Positions 8,627 through 15,815 of a DNA stretch of 64,000 nt are shown piece after piece (within the stretch, counting starts at the first letter, position 1; every line of letters begins with the position of its first letter). The notes beneath the pieces are model-generated. The model made no database searches and was not told the origin of the DNA. It saw nothing but the letters and a program-made list of their open reading frames with translations. Origin of the DNA: an uncultured Ruminococcus sp. (GTDB lineage: Bacteria > Bacillota > Clostridia > Oscillospirales > Acutalibacteraceae); the NCBI GenBank assembly GCA_902762615.1, contig CACWOX010000005.1, positions 1 through 64,000 of the forward strand. Direction: 5' to 3'. The position numbers and the translations under genes were made by a program.

Positions 8627-10528
8627 ATGAGAAACTTAAAATATGAATTCACCCGCGTGGGGAGGCAGCTGCTTGACGCATTCTATTCAGGCAGAGCGCT
8701 GGTTGCCCACCGTCACCTCGGAGCGCATTTTTCCCTTGAAGAAGGAGTGCAGGGTGTGAGATTTACCCTTTATGCGCCCTATGCCGTTAAAATTGCCGTC
8801 GTCGGTGACTTCAACGGCTGGAATGAAAACGCCCATATCATGCACAAAATCGACAATTTAGGCATGTATTCGGTCTTTGTTCCCGGCGCTGTCAGGGGAC
8901 AACTGTATAAATACCGCATATGGCAGGCAGGCGGCTCGGTCTGCGACAAGGCTGATCCCTTTGCGCAGATGGGACAGCGCAGACCCTACAATTCCTCTGT
9001 GATCATGGAGGTGGAGGATTCCGCCTTCACCGACGGCGAATGGATGCGCTCACGTTCCCGCTGCTTTGAGAAGCCGCTGAATATTTACGAGGTTCACCTT
9101 GGCGCGTGGTGCCGCAAGCCCGGTTCAAGCACCGAGCAGAGCTGGCACACCTATGATGAAATTGCCGAACGGCTGGCGGATTACGCGCTGCAAAACGGCT
9201 TTACCCACATCGAGCTTATGCCTTTGACCGAGCACCCCTTCGACGGCTCTTGGGGGTATCATGTCAGCGGTATGTTTGCGGCGACCTCTCGCTACGGCTC
9301 TCCGCAGCAGCTGATAAAGATGATCGACATTTGCCACAGCAAGGGTGTAGGCGTCATTCTGGACTTCGTTATGGTGCATTTTGTGCGGGACAGCTTTGGC
9401 CTTGGACGCTTCGACGGCACGCCGCTCTACGAATATCCGCTTGATTTCATGGCGAACAGCGAGTGGGATTCCTATAACTACGATTTTTACAAAGGGCATG
9501 TGCAGAGCTTTCTGCTGTCGGCAGCCCATTTTTGGCTGAGCACCTACCATATCGACGGACTTCGCATCGACGCGGTGAGCAATATCATTTACTGGCAGGG
9601 GCAGGTGGAAAGAGGCGTCAATCAGGGAGCCGTGGAATTCATGCGGCGATTTAACGACGAGCTGCACGCGGTATTCCCGGAGGTCATGATGATAGCGGAG
9701 GATTCCAGCTCCTACTACAATGTCACCTCACGGTATGCCGATCACTGGCACCTCGGCTTTGACTACAAATGGGATATGGGCTGGATGAACGACACTCTCA
9801 AATATTTCGCCCTTGATCCCTTCTTCCGCCGCGGCAGCCATGAGAAGATCACCTTCTCCATGGATTACTACAACACGGAAAACTACATGCTCCCCTTTTC
9901 ACACGATGAATCTTCCCACGGCAAGAAGTCAATTCTCGGCAAGATGTGGGGCAGCACCAAGCAGAAATTTGCCCAGTGCAGGGCGCTTTATGTCTATATG
10001 TTCACCCACCCGGGCAAGAAGCTCAACTTTATGGGCAATGAATTGGCACAGCTTGACGAATGGAAGATCACCGAGGAAATTCACTGGTACGAGCTGCAAA
10101 ATGAATACAACGGCAGATTTGCCGCCTTCTTCCGCGAGATGAGCCAGATATACCGCTGGTATCCGTCCCTCTGGGAAATGGATTACAACGGCGTCGGCTT
10201 TGAATGGATAGACCGCACCGACGATTACAACAACATCTTCGCCTACATCAGACGCGGAGGCGGACAGGAGATCGCCGTGGTGCTCAATCTCTCCACGAAT
10301 CCCCAGTATCAATACGTTCTCGGTCTGCCGCACCAGGGCGTTATCAGGGAAATAATGAACAGTGACGCAGCGGAATACGGGGGAGACGGTCTTACCCGCA
10401 ACGAGCCGCAGGAGATATCTCCTTATCCTCACGGGGAAATGCCGTGCAGCGTGACGGTGCAGATAGCGCCGCTTTCCGGTCACGTTTTTGTAATAGAAGA
10501 TAATAATGAAAAAGAGGATGCGAACTAA
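8627..10528 (+). CDS. glgB: 1,4-alpha-glucan branching enzyme
   Basis: A 633-residue GH13 enzyme that introduces alpha-1,6 branches in glycogen. The N-terminal CBM48-like domain (GVRFTLYAPYAVKIAVVGDFNGW) is followed by the catalytic barrel. Barrel motifs are ELMPLTEHPFDGSWGY, DGLRIDAVSNII (nucleophile aspartate), MIAEDSS (acid/base glutamate) and PFSHDE (transition-state aspartate). Length is normal for bacterial GlgB. ATG 8627 follows GGTGA; an upstream GTG at 8615 would add four residues. The patatin gene begins at the very next base after the stop codon. No other glycogen genes (glgC, glgA, glgP) are nearby, so it is separated from a glycogen operon. Confidence 0.95.
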   Translation: MRNLKYEFTRVGRQLLDAFYSGRALVAHRHLGAHFSLEEGVQGVRFTLYAPYAVKIAVVGDFNGWNENAHIMHKIDNLGMYSVFVPGAVRGQLYKYRIWQAGGSVCDKADPFAQMGQRRPYNSSVIMEVEDSAFTDGEWMRSRSRCFEKPLNIYEVHLGAWCRKPGSSTEQSWHTYDEIAERLADYALQNGFTHIELMPLTEHPFDGSWGYHVSGMFAATSRYGSPQQLIKMIDICHSKGVGVILDFVMVHFVRDSFGLGRFDGTPLYEYPLDFMANSEWDSYNYDFYKGHVQSFLLSAAHFWLSTYHIDGLRIDAVSNIIYWQGQVERGVNQGAVEFMRRFNDELHAVFPEVMMIAEDSSSYYNVTSRYADHWHLGFDYKWDMGWMNDTLKYFALDPFFRRGSHEKITFSMDYYNTENYMLPFSHDESSHGKKSILGKMWGSTKQKFAQCRALYVYMFTHPGKKLNFMGNELAQLDEWKITEEIHWYELQNEYNGRFAAFFREMSQIYRWYPSLWEMDYNGVGFEWIDRTDDYNNIFAYIRRGGGQEIAVVLNLSTNPQYQYVLGLPHQGVIREIMNSDAAEYGGDGLTRNEPQEISPYPHGEMPCSVTVQIAPLSGHVFVIEDNNEKEDAN

Positions 10529-11434
10529 ATGCCACAGACATATTCAAAAATACACAAGATTCCCTCCGGTCAGGCATCGGACGCGCTTACAGAGGGATGC
10601 CTTGTGCTGGAAGGCGGCGCCTTCCGTGGACTGTACACACAAGGCTTTCTGGACGCGATGATGCTGTGCGACCTCAATCTGAGCTGCGTCATAGGTGTTT
10701 CTGCCGGCGCGCTCGGCGGTCTGAATTATGTATCGGGACAGATAGGGCGTTCCGCACGCATTAATCTGACATACAGGCATGACAGCCGGTATGTAGGGGC
10801 GAAAGCGCTGATTCACAGCCACAGTATTTTGGATGTGGGCTTTCTCACAGAAGACAGGGGAATCATCTCCGAGCCGCTTAACGAGGAAAGATTCTACCGC
10901 ACGGGACAGCGCTTTGCGGCAGTCGCAACCAATTGCATCTCCGGAAAGCCTGCCGTTTTTGAAAAGGGCAAAAGCGGCAAATATTTGATGGACGGAGTGA
11001 GAGCGTCGGCTACCATGCCCTACATTTCTCCTATGCTCAGGATAAAGGGAATTCCATACCTTGACGGCGGATGCTCCTGCGCCATTCCATACCGCTGGGC
11101 GATAAAGCAGGGGTACACTAAAATCATCGTCATACGCACACGCGATCCGCTGTTCCGCAAGGAGGAGTCCCGTGTTTCACCTGCCTCCCGTGTTTACAGG
11201 CGTTACCCCGCGCTGGCGCTGAAGCTCATACAAAGCGACCGCAGATACAACCGTCAGTGCGATGAAATCGAGCTTCTTCACAAAAGAGGACGGCTGCTCC
11301 GTCTTGCTCCGTCCCAACCGGTCAATGTCGGCAGAGTGGAGCCGGATTTGGAAAAGTTGGGTGAGCTGTACTGGCTCGGATACAACGACTGTCTTGCAAG
11401 GCTTGATGAAATAAGATATTATTTATCAGTGTGA
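10529..11434 (+). CDS. Patatin-like phospholipase family protein
   Basis: A 301-residue patatin-fold acyl hydrolase. The oxyanion loop EGGAFRG is followed by the nucleophile elbow GVSAGALGG, and the catalytic dyad is completed by DGG in YLDGGCSCAIPY. The C-terminal half matches the bacterial YjjU-like subgroup rather than the CBASS effector CapV, as far as can be judged by eye. Expected activity is hydrolysis of phospholipids or acyl esters at the membrane. It starts directly after the glgB stop codon and is followed 25 bp later by the TM-macro protein, so the three are probably co-transcribed. No signal peptide. Confidence 0.88.
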   Translation: MPQTYSKIHKIPSGQASDALTEGCLVLEGGAFRGLYTQGFLDAMMLCDLNLSCVIGVSAGALGGLNYVSGQIGRSARINLTYRHDSRYVGAKALIHSHSILDVGFLTEDRGIISEPLNEERFYRTGQRFAAVATNCISGKPAVFEKGKSGKYLMDGVRASATMPYISPMLRIKGIPYLDGGCSCAIPYRWAIKQGYTKIIVIRTRDPLFRKEESRVSPASRVYRRYPALALKLIQSDRRYNRQCDEIELLHKRGRLLRLAPSQPVNVGRVEPDLEKLGELYWLGYNDCLARLDEIRYYLSV

Positions 11435-11459
11435 TGATTTCCGAAGGAGTCTGCTACAA

Positions 11460-12443
11460 ATGAGCAATATCAAAGTATTCTTTAAAAACTTTACCGCGGG
11501 GCGAAAGGCGCTCTTAAAGCGCATGGGCATTTATCTCGGTTCGGCTCTTGCGGTGTTTGAGGCGGCAAATATTTTTTTGGAGGACGGAGCGGTCGCGCAG
11601 TGGTGCGCCGATGTTTCGCTCTGCGGAATAAGCCTCAGATCGGTGCTTACCAATGTGTTTGTCTATCTCGGCGCAGGCGCGGTGATCGCCCTGCTGCGTC
11701 AAAGCTCCTTTGCGCATTATTGCATGAACATCGTCGGAACCGATGTAAAAATCGAAATATCCATGTCCGATATCTTTGCCAACAAGGGGGAGATTGTCGT
11801 TCCCTGCAATACCACTTTTTCGGGGCGCAGAGAGGTGATCGGCGGCAGAAGCATACAGACCCAGATGACAGATCGGCTTCGTTTCCCCAAGGGAGAGACG
11901 GATTCGGGCGAGAGCAGCGAGGAATATTTCGAGCGTACTGTGAGCCGGGCGCTTGTGCGTCCGGAATGTCAGAGCCGCCGCCTTTCGGGGCAGAAGGAGC
12001 TTGCCGGTAAGCTGTACGACATATACGAATACGGCACAATGGCGCCTGTCATCTTTCCGGTTGACGGAAAGCCGCGCAATGTCATTCTGCTGGCGGTCGC
12101 TCAAATGCTGGAGCCAAATAAGCCCAAGACCGACGGACAGCACCTGATGAAGAGCATCGACGACATGTGGGAGCAGATCGCCCAAAACCGCACGCGGGAA
12201 CAGACCCTTGTCGTTCCGATACTCGGCACAGGCAGCGCGGGAATTACCGACAAGCCGCAGCAGACAGTGGCACGGTATATTCTGCGCACATTTGCCGACA
12301 ATGCCGCAAGACTCGGCATTAAGAAGCTGATACTCAGCGTCTATCCGCAGGATTATCTCGACGACAAGATCAATCTCGAAGAGCTGCGCTGTTATGCCGA
12401 TTACCTTTGCAGATTTCCGGACAGCGATTTCAATATCAATTAA
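11460..12443 (+). CDS. Two-TM macro-domain protein, ThsA_Macro/DUF6430-like
   Basis: A 327-residue protein with two N-terminal hydrophobic helices (about residues 20-40 and 60-82) and a C-terminal macro-like domain starting at VGTDVKIEISMSDIF. Seen motifs are GEIVVPCNTTF (the GDIVxxxN ligand loop of macro domains), YEYGTMAPVIF, and VVPILGTGSAGI (the second ligand-binding loop). The order, two helices then macro domain, is that of type II Thoeris ThsA, where the macro domain binds an ADP-ribose derivative made by a TIR protein and the membrane part kills the cell. No TIR gene occurs in the window, so either this is an orphan receptor or its partner is elsewhere. RBS GAAGGAG lies upstream. It sits between patatin and rsmA with 25 bp gaps. 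The function is inferred. Confidence 0.65.
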   Translation: MSNIKVFFKNFTAGRKALLKRMGIYLGSALAVFEAANIFLEDGAVAQWCADVSLCGISLRSVLTNVFVYLGAGAVIALLRQSSFAHYCMNIVGTDVKIEISMSDIFANKGEIVVPCNTTFSGRREVIGGRSIQTQMTDRLRFPKGETDSGESSEEYFERTVSRALVRPECQSRRLSGQKELAGKLYDIYEYGTMAPVIFPVDGKPRNVILLAVAQMLEPNKPKTDGQHLMKSIDDMWEQIAQNRTREQTLVVPILGTGSAGITDKPQQTVARYILRTFADNAARLGIKKLILSVYPQDYLDDKINLEELRCYADYLCRFPDSDFNIN

Positions 12444-12468
12444 GGCAGGCACGGAGGTATTTTGAAAA

Positions 12469-13341
12469 ATGTCATCATTGTCAGACATAGGTACAATAAA
12501 AGACATTATGCAGCGGCACGGCTTTTCCTTTTCCAAGGGACTGGGGCAGAATTTTCTGGTCAATCCCTCGGTATGTCCCAGAATGGCGGAGATGGGGGGC
12601 GCCAATGAGTGCGCCGGCGTGCTGGAAATCGGCCCCGGAATAGGGGTTCTCACCGCCGAGCTGGCGCGTCGCGCAAAAAAGGTGGTCGCCATCGAGCTGG
12701 ACGACCGGCTCATTCCGGTGCTGGGTGAGACGCTTGCCGAATTCTCCAATGTCAGGGTGATACACGGCGATGCTCTCAAGCTCGACCTTGCCGCCGTGAT
12801 TCGGGAGAATTTTGCCGACTGCGAAAGCGTCGCCGTCTGTGCCAACCTGCCCTATTACATAACCTCTCCGATCATCATGGCGCTGCTTGAAAGCCGCCTG
12901 CCGATAAGCTCCGTCACCGTAATGGTGCAGAAGGAGGCAGCCGAACGCATATGCGCTCCTGTGGGCAGCCGCGAGAGCGGTGCGCTTACCGTCGCCATCA
13001 ATTATTATGCCCAGCCGCATATGCTTTTCCGTGTCAGCCCGGGCAGTTTTATGCCGCCGCCGAAAGTGACCTCCGCCGTCATACGGATGGATATTCTGCC
13101 CGAGCCGAAATACGATGTGGGTGACGAAAAGCTCTTCTTTGCCATGGTCAAGGCTGGATTTTCACAACGGCGAAAAACTATCGCCAATTCCCTTACGTCG
13201 GGAGGCTTCCTCTCCAAGGAAAAAGCGGCTCTGGCTTTAGCCAATGCCGATATCGCGCCCAATGCACGTATAGAATCATTGGATATGGGACAGCTTGCGA
13301 CACTTTCAAACAGCATAAAAAGTATTTCCCAAATAAATTGA
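12469..13341 (+). CDS. rsmA: 16S rRNA (adenine1518/1519-N6)-dimethyltransferase
   Basis: A 290-residue KsgA/RsmA enzyme that dimethylates two adjacent adenines in the 3' hairpin of 16S rRNA. The N-terminal SKGLGQNFLVN is diagnostic. The SAM-binding motif LEIGPGIGVLT and the catalytic NLPYYIT (motif IV) follow. The C-terminal RNA-recognition helices (FSQRRKTIANSL) are intact. RBS GGAGGT sits 11 bp before the ATG. In Bacillus this gene follows rnmV; here rnmV is about 7 kb downstream behind holA. Confidence 0.96.
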   Translation: MSSLSDIGTIKDIMQRHGFSFSKGLGQNFLVNPSVCPRMAEMGGANECAGVLEIGPGIGVLTAELARRAKKVVAIELDDRLIPVLGETLAEFSNVRVIHGDALKLDLAAVIRENFADCESVAVCANLPYYITSPIIMALLESRLPISSVTVMVQKEAAERICAPVGSRESGALTVAINYYAQPHMLFRVSPGSFMPPPKVTSAVIRMDILPEPKYDVGDEKLFFAMVKAGFSQRRKTIANSLTSGGFLSKEKAALALANADIAPNARIESLDMGQLATLSNSIKSISQIN

Positions 13342-13350
13342 TAAAAAGAC

Positions 13351-13379
13351 TGTACAATTCATGATAATTGTTGTATAAT
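13351..13379 (+). promoter_or_regulatory. Promoter for proline-rich membrane protein gene
   Basis: TGTACA at 13351-13356 and TATAAT at 13374-13379 with a 17 bp spacer. The -10 is perfect and the -35 is moderate. The start codon is about 40 bp downstream. Confidence 0.55.
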
Positions 13380-13422
13380 ATACTTTGCACAGCAATTAGT
13401 ATCGGCAGAGAGGAGCTTCACT

Positions 13423-14280
13423 GTGAACAATGATTTTAAAAAATCGTCCTACTTATTGACAATCATATTCTTTTTAGTCGGAATAGCCGCTTTGGTCGGC
13501 GTTTCGGCGGCAAAATACTTTCAGTTTGACGAGCTTGTGGTGTCCGTAAGCCAGATTATTTCGCTTCTGGCGTTCTTTGCCATGTTTATCAACTGCATTT
13601 ATGCCAAGAGCAAATACAACAGCGCCTGTATCAGATTTGCCGACTATATTTTAACCAACCGCCGCAAAGAGGCGGAAAGAAGATCCGCCGACGCCGAGCG
13701 CATGCAGGAAATGCAGAATATCCGCGCCGCCGCCGAACGCGATCGGGAAAAGGCGGTGGCAGCCGCGCTCCAGCAGGGTCGCAGCGAGGGTGCGCAGTCG
13801 GCAGGAGCAATGGCGGCTGAACAGCGGGCAGTGCCGTTCCCCATGCCGCAGTCTATGCCTGCTCAGCCGAATATGCCGGCTCCCGTACAGCCGTCTGCTC
13901 CGACGCAGCAGACGATGCCTGTCACACCGCAGCAGCCTGTTCCGGCTCCGGTACAGCAGCCGGCTCCCGCTCCCGCACAGCAGCAGAGAATGCCGGAGCC
14001 TCAGAGAGCTGTTCCCGCAAGGCGTGAGCCTGTCGAGCAGCCCAACGAAGAGGTGCTTTACAACGAGTACGGCGAACCCGTTATGATGCGCCGCCGTGTG
14101 CGCAAAACGCCCTATTCTCCCGACGGAGAAATGCTCTATGACAGCAATGGCAATCCTGTCATACGCCGCAATCAGGGATTATGGGAACCGCTTGAGCAGC
14201 GTCATGAGATTGTTTTCAAATTCGAGACCTCTCCGGGTGTGACGGTATCTCAGTCTGACCGGCGGGAGGGCGGTCAATGA
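13423..14280 (+). CDS. Membrane protein with Pro/Gln-rich cytoplasmic tail, unknown function
   Basis: A 285-residue protein not recognised as a known family. Two hydrophobic helices (about residues 10-30 and 40-60) form a hairpin. A charged coiled-coil stretch rich in Arg, Glu and Ala follows to about residue 115, then a Pro/Gln/Met low-complexity linker to about 205. The acidic-basic C-terminal part contains two related motifs, VLYNEYGEPVMMRR and MLYDSNGNPVIRR, an imperfect internal repeat. By the positive-inside rule the tail is probably cytoplasmic. The start codon is GTG with RBS GAGAGGAG. It overlaps the thioesterase gene by 4 bp (ATGA). It may be a scaffold or adaptor; no function is assigned. 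Confidence 0.75.
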   Translation: MNNDFKKSSYLLTIIFFLVGIAALVGVSAAKYFQFDELVVSVSQIISLLAFFAMFINCIYAKSKYNSACIRFADYILTNRRKEAERRSADAERMQEMQNIRAAAERDREKAVAAALQQGRSEGAQSAGAMAAEQRAVPFPMPQSMPAQPNMPAPVQPSAPTQQTMPVTPQQPVPAPVQQPAPAPAQQQRMPEPQRAVPARREPVEQPNEEVLYNEYGEPVMMRRRVRKTPYSPDGEMLYDSNGNPVIRRNQGLWEPLEQRHEIVFKFETSPGVTVSQSDRREGGQ

Positions 14281-14708
14281 GCGGCGCAATGATTCCCTAT
14301 CGCCATACGGCTCAGTATTACGAAACCGACCGTATGGGCATCATTCACCATTCCAATTACATACGTTGGATGGAGGAAGCCCGCATTGACTTCCTGCGGC
14401 AGATAGGAATCAGATTCAGCGATTTGGAGGCAAGCGGACTGATTTCACCGATCTATCAAGTCAGCTGTCAGTACAGACGAACGGTAAAATTTGAGGATGT
14501 GGTAGCCATTGAAGTGAGCATTGTCAAATACTCCGGAGTCAAGCTGGTACTTGCCTATCGCATGACCAATGAGACGACAGGCGAGCTTTGCGCGGATGGC
14601 GAGACAACAAGCTGCTTCACGAATTTCGACGGAAGGCTTATCTCGCTTAAAAAGGAATTTTCCGGGCTGCATGAACTTCTGGAAAGTCTTGTAAATGGAC
14701 AAAAATAG
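14277..14708 (+). CDS. Acyl-CoA thioesterase, YbgC/4HBT family
   Basis: A 143-residue hot-dog-fold thioesterase. YETDRMGIIHHSNYIRWMEEAR is the YbgC/FadM signature (quoted in full here; the catalytic Asp is in TDRMG). Length matches the family, which cleaves short- or medium-chain acyl-CoA or acyl-ACP as homotetramers in the cytoplasm. Its ATG overlaps the stop of the preceding gene, indicating translational coupling. A strong terminator follows 4 bp after the stop. Confidence 0.87.
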   Translation: MSGAMIPYRHTAQYYETDRMGIIHHSNYIRWMEEARIDFLRQIGIRFSDLEASGLISPIYQVSCQYRRTVKFEDVVAIEVSIVKYSGVKLVLAYRMTNETTGELCADGETTSCFTNFDGRLISLKKEFSGLHELLESLVNGQK

Positions 14709-14711
14709 CAT

Positions 14712-14777
14712 AATCCCTCTGACTGCAATGGTTGTATGACATATGAAAGGCAGCGTTGCAGTCAGGGGGATTTTTAG
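14712..14777 (+). terminator. Rho-independent terminator
   Basis: A 17 bp stem with one G-U pair: arms 14712-14728 and 14756-14772, followed by a T-rich tract. It ends the rsmA/thioesterase transcription unit. Confidence 0.88.
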
Positions 14778-14893
14778 TTTGGTTTGGAAAATATGTATAT
14801 TTGTCAGAGAAGATGGATATTATAGCAATAAGCATAAATGCAGCGTCAGAAATGGCTGGGATAACGAAAAACACAAAATGGGGAGGCGGAGCT

Positions 14894-15031
14894 ATGCACG
14901 CGGCAATTTATCTGATGATAGGGCTGTTTGTGGGAGGTGCCGTGGGAGTGGTGGCAATGTGCCTTGTTCAGGTGACACGCTGCGCAGGATGTCCGCATCG
15001 CATCAGGGACGTCAATCGGGACGGCAAGTGA
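14894..15031 (+). CDS. Small single-TM protein, DUF3789-like
   Basis: A 45-residue protein with one glycine-rich hydrophobic helix (residues 4-27) followed by a short basic tail with CAGCPHR. The layout resembles DUF3789 micro-membrane proteins of Firmicutes. GGGAGGCGG immediately upstream of ATG 14894 decides the start; in-frame ATGs further upstream lack such a site. It overlaps the 3' end of the convergent gene by 20 bp. Function unknown. Confidence 0.55.
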   Translation: MHAAIYLMIGLFVGGAVGVVAMCLVQVTRCAGCPHRIRDVNRDGK

Positions 15032-15596
15032 TCTTTACACCCGCAAATCCGGCGATTTCGGCAGCCTCGGCATAATCCGCGATACGGGCTGCGCCCATTA
15101 CCCTGCTCTCGCCGTACAGCTCGATAAAATAAAGCGTAATGCCGGACTGTCCGGCGTATTCATTGAATTGCCTTGCCCATTCGGCGAGGCTTTTTTGCGT
15201 GTCAAACGTCAGCCTGTCGGGCGAGAATCTGATTTCTGCCGCGGCAAGCGCTTTTTTTAATGAGAGGACAAACTCATCCGGACTGCAATGCGGACGCAGC
15301 TCCTGAAGATACCCCTTTTGTATTGCCGATTCGACGGCGGCTATCACGCAGAGCCACGGTTCCGCCTCGGAGGAATAATTCAGTCCGCGTTTTTCCAGAA
15401 CCTCTTTCCATTCTTTTCGTGAATTGTAAAATTCCTGCGTATCGGCAAGGCAGTCGCTCACTGTGTCTTTGACATATTGGCTGCCGCAGGTGAGTGCTCC
15501 GAAGGCTTTCAGCAGCGCATCGGCAGGCGTTATGGATTCTTGCGGCGTCTGGGATTTCTCATTGAATTCCAGATGAAACAAATCTATGAGCTTCAT
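15012..15596 (-). CDS. Hypothetical protein, unrecognised
   Basis: A 194-residue soluble protein that I do not recognise. It is mostly charged and alpha-helical in appearance, with no signal peptide or membrane helix. There are several Cys and Trp residues but no obvious metal or catalytic motif. ATG at 15596 has GGGAG about 10 bp upstream on the minus strand. Codon use looks like that of its neighbours, and the reading frame is uninterrupted, so it is probably a real gene. It is convergent with and slightly overlaps the DUF3789-like gene. Confidence 0.65.
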   Translation of the reverse strand: MKLIDLFHLEFNEKSQTPQESITPADALLKAFGALTCGSQYVKDTVSDCLADTQEFYNSRKEWKEVLEKRGLNYSSEAEPWLCVIAAVESAIQKGYLQELRPHCSPDEFVLSLKKALAAAEIRFSPDRLTFDTQKSLAEWARQFNEYAGQSGITLYFIELYGESRVMGAARIADYAEAAEIAGFAGVKITCRPD

Positions 15597-15716
15597 TGTT
15601 ATTATGCTCCCATCTGTATAAATGATAAATGATTATCGAAATCATTCTATCACATTGACTGACGGAATGCAAGCCGGAAACGGACAGTCCCATTATGTGA
15701 AATTCAATGACAATGC

Positions 15717-15745
15717 TTGACGGAGATAAGCTGTTCATATATAAT
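15717..15745 (+). promoter_or_regulatory. Sigma-A promoter of SGNH lipoprotein gene
   Basis: TTGACG at 15717-15722 and a perfect TATAAT at 15740-15745 with a 17 bp spacer. The initially transcribed region is a tandem repeat. Confidence 0.75.
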
Positions 15746-15779
15746 AAACACTATAAACACTATAAACAATATAAACACT
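15744..15779. repeat. Four tandem 9-bp repeats at the transcription start
   Basis: ATAAACACT occurs at 15744-15752, 15753-15761 and 15771-15779, with a one-base variant (ATAAACAAT) at 15762-15770. The array starts inside the -10 element and covers the predicted start site. Confidence 0.85.
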
Positions 15780-15815
15780 GTATTTTACGCATAAAGGGAA
15801 AGAAGGATCAGTTCA

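Noticed and set aside
10529-11434. CBASS CapV effector
   Set aside because: No cyclase or Cap genes nearby, and the C-terminal half looks like the housekeeping patatin subgroup.
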